From Angustibacter luteus (GTDB lineage Bacteria; Actinomycetota; Actinomycetes; Actinomycetales; Angustibacteraceae), in contig NZ_BAABFP010000007.1 in the NCBI RefSeq assembly GCF_039541115.1, forward strand, positions 62,001-126,000: 64,000 nucleotides of DNA. The letters run 5' to 3'. Shown here piece after piece: positions 8,308 through 14,985 of this stretch. The notes under the pieces are model-generated. The model saw only the letters and a program-made list of their open reading frames with translations. It had not been told where the DNA came from and did no database searches. A program made the position numbers and the translations under genes. Each line of letters begins with the position of its first letter. Positions within the stretch are counted from its first letter, which is position 1.

Positions 8308-9297
8308 CTATCCGGCCGTTCCGTCCGCTCCGTCCGGCTCGCCGGGGTCCTCGGCGCCCTCGCGCTCGTCCCGGTCGGCCCACTCCAGCAGGGGCGCGAT
8401 CGAGTGCGCGACGTCGTCGATCGCCGCGTGCAGGTCGCCCAGCTCGGCGAACCTGGCCGGCACGGTCGCGATGGTGCAGTCGAGCGGCTCGACGTCGTCC
8501 ACCTCGTCCCAGCGGATCGGCGTCGAGACGGTGCCGGTCGGCGTCCCGCGCACGGAGTAGGCGCTCGCGATGGTGTGGTCGCGGGCATTCTGGTTGTAGT
8601 CGACGAAGAGCTTGGTGGGGTCGCGGTCCTTGCGCCACCAGGTCGTCGTGACGTCGTCCGGCGTCCGCCGTTCGACCTCACGGGCGAAGGCCAGCGCCGC
8701 GCGCCGGACGTCGGCGAAGCCCCACTGCGGCTCGATCCGCACGTACACGTGCATGCCGTGCCCGCCCGACGTCTTCGGGTAGCCGGCGATCCCGAGCTCG
8801 TCGAGCACCTCGTGGACGACGTGCGCCACCCGTCGTACGGTCGCGAAGTCGCACTGCGGCATGGGATCCAGGTCGATCCGCCACTCGTCGGGCTTCTCGG
8901 TGTCCGCCCGCCGCGAGTTCCAGGGGTGGAACTCCACGGTCGACATCTGCACCGCCCAGATGACGCTGCCCAGCTCGGTGACGCAGAGCTCGTCGGCGTG
9001 CCGGTTGTAGCGCGGGAACGTCACCCGCACGGTCTCGACCCACGGGGGAGCGCCGAACGGCAGCCGCTTCTGGTGCACCTTGTCGCCGGACAGGCCCTCG
9101 GGGAAGCGGTGCATCATGCAGGGCCGCTCGCGCAGCGCCCGCACGATGCCGTCCCCCACGGACAGGTAGTACCGGACCAGGTCGAGCTTGGTGGCTCCGG
9201 TCTGTGGGAAGTAGACACGGTCGGGGTTGGTGACACGCACGTCGCGCTCGCCCGCCTCGATCTCGATCGCGGGGCTCTTGGATCCGCTGGACGCCAT
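8308..9297 (-). CDS. LigD-type DNA polymerase domain protein
   Basis: This 329-residue protein is a stand-alone polymerase domain of the LigD (archaeo-eukaryotic primase) family, used in bacterial non-homologous end joining and related repair. The catalytic acidic pair is in WRIDLDP near residue 160, and the conserved SGGHGMHVY segment follows around 190. No ligase or phosphoesterase domain is attached, and no Ku gene is visible in the window, so partners would be elsewhere. The ATG at 9297 is preferred. An upstream ATG at 9360 would add a non-conserved leader and run into the ArsR operator. Confidence 0.87.
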   Translation of the reverse strand: MASSGSKSPAIEIEAGERDVRVTNPDRVYFPQTGATKLDLVRYYLSVGDGIVRALRERPCMMHRFPEGLSGDKVHQKRLPFGAPPWVETVRVTFPRYNRHADELCVTELGSVIWAVQMSTVEFHPWNSRRADTEKPDEWRIDLDPMPQCDFATVRRVAHVVHEVLDELGIAGYPKTSGGHGMHVYVRIEPQWGFADVRRAALAFAREVERRTPDDVTTTWWRKDRDPTKLFVDYNQNARDHTIASAYSVRGTPTGTVSTPIRWDEVDDVEPLDCTIATVPARFAELGDLHAAIDDVAHSIAPLLEWADRDEREGAEDPGEPDGADGTAG

Positions 9298-9337
9298 GCC
9301 CGCCAACGTACTGGCGGACGCCGACAGCGCGCAGGGC

Positions 9338-9367
9338 TTGTCATGTGACCATTTGGTCACCTATTAT
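9338..9367 (+). promoter_or_regulatory. Promoter of the ArsR/SRPBCC operon
   Basis: TTGTCA (9338-9343) and TATTAT (9362-9367) are separated by 18 bases and match the -35 and -10 consensus well. The expected transcription start is at about 9374-9375, which is the GTG start codon itself, so the mRNA is probably leaderless. The operator palindrome lies inside the spacer. Confidence 0.72.
9345..9360. promoter_or_regulatory. Operator palindrome for the ArsR-type regulator
   Basis: GTGACCA-TT-TGGTCAC is a perfect inverted repeat with 7-bp arms. It lies between the -35 and -10 boxes of the adjacent promoter. Binding there would block RNA polymerase, consistent with autorepression by the ArsR protein encoded 14 bp downstream. 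Confidence 0.72.
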
Positions 9368-9374
9368 CGGCGTC

Positions 9375-9695
9375 GTGACCGACGAGGACCTGGTGTTCAA
9401 GGCGCTCGCAGACCCGACCCGCAGGCTCCTGCTGGACCGGCTCTTCGAGCGGGACGGCCGCACCCTCACCGAGCTCGAGTCCCAGCTGGAGATGACCCGC
9501 TTCGGGGTCATGAAGCACCTCAGGGTGCTGGAGGACTCCGGGCTCGTCGTCACGCAGAGATCTGGCCGGGAGAAGCTGCACTTCCTCAACCCGGTCCCCA
9601 TCCGGTTGATCCACGACCGCTGGATCGACAAGTACACCGAACGCCGCGTGTCTGCCTTGGCAGACCTCAAGGCAGAGCTGGAGGACGGAGCATGA
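9375..9695 (+). CDS. ArsR-family transcriptional repressor
   Basis: This 106-residue winged-helix regulator begins TDEDLVFKALADPTRR, the usual ArsR/SmtB start. The recognition helix lies around MTRFGVMKHLRVLEDSGLV at residues 40-58. No cysteine metal-binding motif is present. It belongs to the group that is co-transcribed with SRPBCC/AHSA1 proteins; the two genes overlap by four bases (ATGA). The GTG at 9375 coincides with the predicted transcription start, so a leaderless transcript is likely. The signal it senses is unknown. Confidence 0.9.
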   Translation: MTDEDLVFKALADPTRRLLLDRLFERDGRTLTELESQLEMTRFGVMKHLRVLEDSGLVVTQRSGREKLHFLNPVPIRLIHDRWIDKYTERRVSALADLKAELEDGA

Positions 9696-10237
9696 GCGCC
9701 ACGACGAGCGAGGCAAGCACCACGCAGGCCACGACGACCCAGGTCTACAAGATCTACATCAAGGCGAGCCCGCAGCGGATCTGGGACGCCATCACCCAGC
9801 CGGAGTGGAACTCGAGGTTCGGGTACGGCGGTCACGGGAGCTTCGACCTGCGCCCGGGCGGACGCTACGAGGCCCTCGCGTCCGAGGAGTTCAAGGCCGC
9901 GGCCGCCGCCGCCGGGCGGCCGTGCGGGGACGTCGTCGTCGACGGCGAGGTCATCGAGGCCGACGAGCCGAACCGTCTCGTGCTGAGCTGGCGGATGCTG
10001 ATGGACCCGGAGATCGCCGCCGAGGGGTTCACCCGGCTCACCTACGAGATCAAGGAGTGGGACGGGTTCTGCTCGCTCACCGTGACGCACGAGCTCGAGA
10101 ACGCCCCGAAGCTGGCGATGATCGTCGGCGGCGTGTTCGAGGCCGAGGGGGCCGGCGGCGGCCACGCCTGGATCCTCAGCGACCTCAAGAGCCTGCTGGA
10201 GACCGGCGGCCCGCTGGCCGAGCCCCGCATCAGCTGA
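9692..10237 (+). CDS. SRPBCC (AHSA1-like) domain protein
   Basis: This 181-residue protein has a START/Bet-v1-like fold of the AHSA1 group. It begins after a Thr/Ser-rich leader with VYKIYIKASPQRIWDAIT, has the FDLRPGGRYEA strand pair near 55, and ends with a long C-terminal helix. Such proteins bind small hydrophobic ligands, and those paired with ArsR regulators are common in actinomycetes. The ligand is not known. Its start overlaps the stop of the regulator gene, so both belong to one short operon ending at the strong hairpin at 10268-10302. Confidence 0.87.
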   Translation: MSATTSEASTTQATTTQVYKIYIKASPQRIWDAITQPEWNSRFGYGGHGSFDLRPGGRYEALASEEFKAAAAAAGRPCGDVVVDGEVIEADEPNRLVLSWRMLMDPEIAAEGFTRLTYEIKEWDGFCSLTVTHELENAPKLAMIVGGVFEAEGAGGGHAWILSDLKSLLETGGPLAEPRIS

Positions 10238-10267
10238 CCGCCGTGTCCGGGGCTGCCCGGCACGCAG

Positions 10268-10302
10268 AACGCCTCCCCGCGCTCGAGGCGCGGGGAGGCG
10301 TT
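10268..10302. terminator. Bidirectional hairpin terminator
   Basis: A perfect 15-bp stem (left arm 10268-10282, right arm 10288-10302) encloses the 5-base loop TCGAG. It sits between the convergent SRPBCC and greA genes, 30 bp and 17 bp from their stop codons, and could serve both. AT base pairs at the stem base give short A and T ends but no long U-tract. Confidence 0.85.
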
Positions 10303-10319
10303 CGACGTCTCGGGCAGGC

Positions 10320-10808
10320 TCAGCCGTTGTAGGGCTTCGCGTCCAGGATCTTCACCGGGACCTGCTTGCCGGTCGGCGCGGTGTACTCCGAGCTGTCGCC
10401 GACCTTGAGGCCGACGATCGCGGCACCCAGCGGCGACTTCTCGCTGTACACGTCCAACGAGTCGTCGGACACCTCGCGGCTGCCCAGCAGGAACGTCATC
10501 GGCTCACCGGCGACCTCGGCCTTGACGACCATGCCCTGCTCGACGACGCCGTCGTCCGCGGGGCGCTCGCCGACCGTGGCCCGCTCGAGCAGCTGGGTGA
10601 GCTGGCGGATGCGGGCCTCCTGCTTGCCCTGCTCCTCCTTGGCGGCGTGGTAACCGCCGTTCTCCCGCAGGTCCCCCTCTTCGCGGGCGGCCTCGATCTT
10701 CTTGGCGATCTCGGTACGGCCGACACCCGCAAGGTGGTCCAGCTCGGCCTTCAGCCGGTCGTACGCCTCCTGGGTCAGCCAGGTGACGTCTGCGCTGGTC
10801 TCGGTCAC
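10320..10808 (-). CDS. greA: Transcription elongation factor GreA
   Basis: This 162-residue factor rescues backtracked RNA polymerase by stimulating transcript cleavage. The N-terminal coiled coil covers about residues 8-75 and includes AREEGDLRENGGYHAAKEEQ, where the acidic tip residues D and E lie. The C-terminal FKBP-like domain ends in KILDAKPYNG. I chose GTG at 10808 because AAGGAG lies 5 bases upstream. An ATG at 10823 would lack a ribosome site and place that Shine-Dalgarno sequence inside the gene. Confidence 0.95.
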   Translation of the reverse strand: MTETSADVTWLTQEAYDRLKAELDHLAGVGRTEIAKKIEAAREEGDLRENGGYHAAKEEQGKQEARIRQLTQLLERATVGERPADDGVVEQGMVVKAEVAGEPMTFLLGSREVSDDSLDVYSEKSPLGAAIVGLKVGDSSEYTAPTGKQVPVKILDAKPYNG

Positions 10809-10880
10809 GGTCTCTCCTTGCATCACGTGCGTACTTCGTGCTCGCGGCTGCGACCGTTGCGTGATCGGCAGACACGTCAC

Positions 10881-10901
10881 CAGGCCCGTTCTCGGGGCCT
10901 G
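10881..10901. terminator. Short hairpin upstream of greA
   Basis: CAGGCCC and GGGCCTG pair over a 7-base loop in the 200-bp space between greA and the DUF4307 gene. It lies in the path of transcription entering greA from upstream and could attenuate read-through. There is no U-tract. Confidence 0.35.
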
Positions 10902-10974
10902 ATGTCACGAGGGGAAGCGAACAGGATACCAACTGGAGCGCGGGTCCGCCGGTCCTCGAGCCCGTTCGGGTGTA

Positions 10975-11003
10975 CCGGACGGCGGGGCTGCCGCGCCGTC
11001 CGG
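10975..11003 (-). terminator. Hairpin after the DUF4307 gene
   Basis: CCGGACGGCG (10975-10984) and CGCCGTCCGG (10994-11003) form a perfect 10-bp stem with a 9-base loop, 7 bases after the stop codon of the DUF4307 gene. It is a probable terminator lacking a U-tract. Confidence 0.6.
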
Positions 11004-11010
11004 ACCGTGC

Positions 11011-11415
11011 TCAGGGGGCGACGGCGCAGCGGTCCACGACGCCCGTGACGGCCTGCGCGGACGTGCGTACGGCATCCGTGCGGCGGGTCACCTTGGCGTC
11101 CGCCGGACCCACCGTGACCTGGGCGATCCCGACGGCGGTCTTGTTCCGGTCCAGCGCCTTGAGGGTGCACACGACGGTCGCGGCCTTGTCCTTGCCCACG
11201 TCGTACGTGACGTCGACGGACGTGTCCCCGCGGATCACGAACCCCACGTCGGACCACCGGACGTCGGCGCTGGCCTGACCCAGACCCGCCCACACCACCC
11301 AGGCGAGGGCCACGAGCACCGCCAGAGCGGCCACGACCAGGCCGGCGCGCCGTCGTCCGGGGGAGGGCGCCGGCCCGTACCGCCCGGGGGGCAGCTGGGT
11401 ACGGTCGGTCGCCAC
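11011..11415 (-). CDS. DUF4307 membrane-anchored protein
   Basis: This 134-residue protein has a Pro/Arg-rich cytoplasmic N-terminus, one membrane helix at about residues 28-50, and an extracytoplasmic beta-rich domain containing VGFVIRGDTSVDVTYDV. These features match the DUF4307 family, which in mycobacteria corresponds to the gene between greA and mca. Two cysteines (in VVCTL and DRCAV) could form a disulfide outside the cell. The GTG at 11415 follows GAGGA. It is divergent from mca and its function is unknown. Confidence 0.85.
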   Translation of the reverse strand: MATDRTQLPPGRYGPAPSPGRRRAGLVVAALAVLVALAWVVWAGLGQASADVRWSDVGFVIRGDTSVDVTYDVGKDKAATVVCTLKALDRNKTAVGIAQVTVGPADAKVTRRTDAVRTSAQAVTGVVDRCAVAP

Positions 11416-11544
11416 GGTCGTCCTCGGGGGGCTCGGGAGTGCTCGGGGGTGGTCGGGTCGTGCGCTGTCGGGCCAGGCTGACACCATTGTCCCGCACCCC
11501 TGCCGGCCCCGGTCGGCAGGCCGACCTGCGACGAGGAGCATGAC

Positions 11545-12411
11545 GTGAGCGAGCCGCTGCGGCTGATGGCCGTGCACGCGCACCCCGACGACGAGTCGAG
11601 CAAGGGGGCGGCGTCCAGCGCGTACTACGTCGACAAGGGCTACGAGGTGCTCGTCGTCAGCTGCACCGGCGGCGAGCGTGGGGACATCCTCAACCCACGA
11701 CTCAAGGACGACCCCGAGATCCTGCGCGACCTGACCGAGTTCCGCCGCCGCGAGATGGCCCGGGCCGTCGAGATCCTCGGCGTCCAGCACACCTGGCTCG
11801 GCTTCGTCGACTCCGGGCTGCCCGAGGGTGACCCGCTGCCGCCGCTGCCCGAGGGCTGCTTCGCGCTGGAGCCGCTCGAGACGGCCAGCGAGCCGCTGGT
11901 CCGCCTGATGCGCGAGTTCCGCCCGCACGTGGTGACGACGTACGACGAGAACGGTGGCTACCCGCACCCGGACCACATCAAGTGCCACGAGGTGTCGGTC
12001 GAGGCGTACCACGCGGCCGGCGACGCCGAGCGCTACCCGCACGCGGGGCAGCCGTGGCAGCCGAGCAAGCTCTACTACAACCAGACGCTGTCCCGCGGTC
12101 GCATCCTGGCCTTCCACGAGGCGATGCAGGCCGAGGGCCTCGAGTCGCCGTACGAGGAGTGGATCAGCCGCTGGGAGGAGCGCGGCGAGCGGCCGATCAA
12201 CACCCGTGTGCCCTGCGGCGAGTTCTTCGAGGTGCGCGACCAGGCGCTGCTGGCGCACGCCACCCAGGTCGACCCCGACGGCAGCTGGTTCTCCGTGCCG
12301 CTGGAGATGCAGCGCCGGATCTGGCCGACCGAGGACTTCGAGCTGGCGCACAGCCACGTCCCGGTCCACCTGCCCGAGGACGACCTGTTCGCCGGCATCG
12401 AGGGGGGCTGA
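11545..12411 (+). CDS. mca: Mycothiol S-conjugate amidase Mca
   Basis: Mca hydrolyses mycothiol S-conjugates of electrophiles, releasing a mercapturic acid for export and recycling GlcN-inositol. At 288 residues it has the zinc-binding motif AHPDDE at residues 12-17 and a second zinc ligand in the GGYPHPDH segment near 140. The segment GGERGDILNP is typical of Mca rather than the deacetylase MshB. The GTG at 11545 follows GAGGAG by 6 bases. It overlaps the next small gene (TGATG). Its presence shows that the host makes mycothiol. Confidence 0.95.
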   Translation: MSEPLRLMAVHAHPDDESSKGAASSAYYVDKGYEVLVVSCTGGERGDILNPRLKDDPEILRDLTEFRRREMARAVEILGVQHTWLGFVDSGLPEGDPLPPLPEGCFALEPLETASEPLVRLMREFRPHVVTTYDENGGYPHPDHIKCHEVSVEAYHAAGDAERYPHAGQPWQPSKLYYNQTLSRGRILAFHEAMQAEGLESPYEEWISRWEERGERPINTRVPCGEFFEVRDQALLAHATQVDPDGSWFSVPLEMQRRIWPTEDFELAHSHVPVHLPEDDLFAGIEGG

Positions 12412-12692
12412 TGCTCAGCTCCGCCAGCACGCCTGCTCCGTTCTCGACCGTCCTGACGTCCACCCGGACGCCGGCTCCCGCGCCCGGTGAGCCGGACCCG
12501 AGCTCGGTCACGGCCGGGGTGGGCGGCTTCCTGGTCGTGTTCCTGCTGGCCATCGCCACCTGGCTGCTGATGCGGAACATGACCCGCCGGCTGCGCCGGA
12601 TGCGGATGCGCGAGGAGCAGGCTCAGCGCGACGCGGACGCCGGCTCGGGTGACTCCGGCTCGACCGCCCCGCCGCCACCTCCCGCCGGCTGA
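12411..12692 (+). CDS. Small single-helix membrane protein beside mca
   Basis: This 93-residue protein has a Thr/Pro-rich N-terminus, one membrane helix at about residues 37-56 (FLVVFLLAIATWLLM), then a basic stretch RNMTRRLRRMRMREEQ and an acidic/Pro-rich tail. The positive-inside rule suggests a cytoplasmic C-terminus. It overlaps the mca stop by one base and occupies the place of the small membrane protein gene Rv1083 after mca in mycobacteria. Its last 70 bases overlap the convergent glycosyltransferase gene. Function is unknown. Confidence 0.82.
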   Translation: MLSSASTPAPFSTVLTSTRTPAPAPGEPDPSSVTAGVGGFLVVFLLAIATWLLMRNMTRRLRRMRMREEQAQRDADAGSGDSGSTAPPPPPAG

Positions 12693-13942
12693 GCCGATCC
12701 CGCACTGGCCCGGGCGAACACCCACCGGCGCAGCAGCACGAACCGCAGCACCGTCGCCACGCCGTTCGCCACGACCAGGACCCCGAGCTCGACGGCCCGC
12801 CCGGCGTACGGGTCGACCACCTGCAGCGCGGCCAGCGCGAAGCTGGTCACGGCCAGACCGAGCGCGAACACCACCAGGCCCTGCGCCTGGTGCCGCGCCG
12901 CGCCGTCCCGGCCCGTCACCCCGAACGTGAACCGACGGTTCGCCGCCGTGTTGGCGACGGCGGTGAGCAACAGCGCCACCAGGTTCGCCCACTGCGCGCC
13001 CATGGCCGGTCGCACCAGCCAGAAGAGCAGCCCGTACGCCAGCGTGCTCAGCACCCCGATCGCGCCGAACGTGAGCACCTGCGCGGCCACCCCGGGCCGC
13101 CCCGCGTCGGGCGCGAGCGGCCCCCGGCCGAGGCGTTCACGCACGCCCGCGACCGGCACCCGCCCGGTCGCCAGGCCCCGCCCGAGCCGGACGATCCCGT
13201 GCAGGTCGTCCAGCGCCGTCCGGACGACGTCGACCCGGCTGTCCGGGTCGTCCACCCAGTCGACCGGCACCTCGTGCACCCGCAGACCGCAGCGCTCGGC
13301 GAGCACCAGCAGCTCGGTGTCGAAGAACCACGTCGTGTCCTCGACCAGCGGGAGCAGCTGCTCGGCCACGTCCCGGCGGATCGCCTTGAACCCGCACTGC
13401 GCGTCCCGGACGGACACGCCCAACGTGCCGCGCAGCAGCAGGTTGTAGCAGCGTGAGATCACCTCGCGCCGTGGCCCGCGCAGCACCCGGCTGCCCCGGC
13501 TGAGCCGGCTGCCGATCGCCAGGTCCGAGTGGCCCGAGGCGAGTGGCGCGACCAGCGGCGCGAGGGCGGCCAGGTCGGTGGACAGGTCGACGTCCATGTA
13601 CGCCAGGACGTCGGCCCCGGACGCCGCCCAGACCGTGGCGAGGGCGTGCCCGCGGCCCTTGCGGTCCAGGTGCACCGCGTGCACGCCCGGCAGCTCGGCG
13701 GCCAGCTCGCTCGCCACGGCGAACGTGCCGTCGGTGCTGGCGTTGTCCGCGATGGTCACCCGGAACGGGTACGGCAGCTGGTGGGTCAGGTGCGCGTGCA
13801 GCCGGCGGACCGACGCCGCCAGCACGTGCTGCTCGTTGTAGACGGGGACGACGACCTCGACCGTGGCCGTGCGCCCGCGGTCGCGCTGGCTCGGCACGGC
13901 GCAGGTGAGCGTCGTCGGCAGGTCGGGCGCATAGGTGGTCAT
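12623..13942 (-). CDS. Family 2 glycosyltransferase fused to GtrA domain
   Basis: This 439-residue protein has two parts. Residues about 28-250 form a GT-A glycosyltransferase of the polyprenyl-phosphate sugar synthase kind, with VEVVVPVYNEQ, DNASTDGT and the metal site MDVDLSTD. Residues about 285-415 form a GtrA-like domain with four membrane helices, including the typical NRRFTFG. Such fusions make or flip lipid-linked sugars for periplasmic glycosylation, fitting the GT39 transferase encoded nearby. It starts one base after the stop of the ApbE-like gene, so the two are one operon. Confidence 0.9.
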   Translation of the reverse strand: MTTYAPDLPTTLTCAVPSQRDRGRTATVEVVVPVYNEQHVLAASVRRLHAHLTHQLPYPFRVTIADNASTDGTFAVASELAAELPGVHAVHLDRKGRGHALATVWAASGADVLAYMDVDLSTDLAALAPLVAPLASGHSDLAIGSRLSRGSRVLRGPRREVISRCYNLLLRGTLGVSVRDAQCGFKAIRRDVAEQLLPLVEDTTWFFDTELLVLAERCGLRVHEVPVDWVDDPDSRVDVVRTALDDLHGIVRLGRGLATGRVPVAGVRERLGRGPLAPDAGRPGVAAQVLTFGAIGVLSTLAYGLLFWLVRPAMGAQWANLVALLLTAVANTAANRRFTFGVTGRDGAARHQAQGLVVFALGLAVTSFALAALQVVDPYAGRAVELGVLVVANGVATVLRFVLLRRWVFARASAGSAQPAGGGGGAVEPESPEPASASR

Positions 13943-13943
13943 C

Positions 13944-14765
13944 TCAGGCCGCCACGAGGGTGCGCAGGGCGACGGGCTGGAACGCGCCGACCCGGACGAC
14001 GGAACCGTCCGGTCGGGTCAGCCGCGCGTTCGCGTGGTGCCGGTCGAGCCAGTCCAGCGCGTCGTCGCCGAGCACGGCGGCCGCGACGGCCTGGGCGCTC
14101 GCGGTGCGGCAGGTGCTGGCACTGACCTCCACCAGCGACCAGGTGGACGGGGCCGGACGGCCGGTCCGCGGGTCGACCACGTGCCGGGGATCGGTGACCG
14201 CGTGGCCCTGGCCCAGCGTGGCGGCGCGGCCACCGAGCCCGACCAGCACGTCGGCACCGGTGAGCTGGGTGGCCACCAGGGCGATGTCGTCCAGCCCGAT
14301 GGCGAGCGCGGACGTGCGCAGCTCGAGGGTGCTGCCGGGCGGGACGGTGAGCCGGGCGCCGTCCAGCCGGACCCGTCGCCATCCGCCGCCGCGCGACTGG
14401 CCGGTTGCCTTGCCGCACACCGGGAACCAGCTCTGCTGCGGCACCGCTCCGTGGGAGCCGCCGGACCGGCGCGGCACCCGGACGGTCGGGTCGACCAGCC
14501 CGTCGGTCCGGGCCGCGGTCTCCAGCGAAGCCTGGACGACGCGGGCGAGCAGCGGGCTGACGTCCACGGAGCTGCCTGCGGCGCAAGGGATCTGGTGCAC
14601 CTCGGCCCGCGGGGAGTCGCGCTGGCAGACCCGGCCGAGCGCGTCGAGGTGGCGCTGGGCGATCTGCCGGGCGGCACCGAGCGCGGCCGGGTCGCTGACC
14701 TCGACCGTCCCGGTCTCCCCCCAGGCGGTGAGGTCTGCGTGGTTCGTCGTGCTGCTGGTGCCCAT
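13944..14765 (-). CDS. ApbE-like FAD:protein FMN transferase
   Basis: This 273-residue protein resembles the ApbE family, which attaches FMN covalently to threonine residues of extracytoplasmic flavoproteins. The pattern is seen around TDGLVDPTV (about residue 90), LDDIALVATQL, VLVGLGGRAATLG and the late HVVDPRTGRP with the conserved ASTCRTASAQAV segment. It lacks a signal peptide and is shorter than typical ApbE (about 320-350), so activity is not certain. No FMN-binding partner is visible in the window. It is the first gene of a unit with the GT2-GtrA gene and is divergent from the GT39 gene. Confidence 0.82.
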   Translation of the reverse strand: MGTSSTTNHADLTAWGETGTVEVSDPAALGAARQIAQRHLDALGRVCQRDSPRAEVHQIPCAAGSSVDVSPLLARVVQASLETAARTDGLVDPTVRVPRRSGGSHGAVPQQSWFPVCGKATGQSRGGGWRRVRLDGARLTVPPGSTLELRTSALAIGLDDIALVATQLTGADVLVGLGGRAATLGQGHAVTDPRHVVDPRTGRPAPSTWSLVEVSASTCRTASAQAVAAAVLGDDALDWLDRHHANARLTRPDGSVVRVGAFQPVALRTLVAA

Positions 14766-14985
14766 GGTGGCCTCCTGGATGCGGGTCCGGCGTCCGGACC
14801 GTCGTTGCCTGGTGACCTCACGGTGTCCGGCCCTGCTGGACGCCGAACCCCTTGCGGCTGTGTGTCTCCTGGGAGTCGACTCCGCGCCGGACGGCGTCCA
14901 GGGAACACCCAGCGGGGATGCGGCTGGGGCTCACATCCGACCGGCACCGTGGTCCGAGTCCACTCCCGAGACCGGAGGCACTGAC

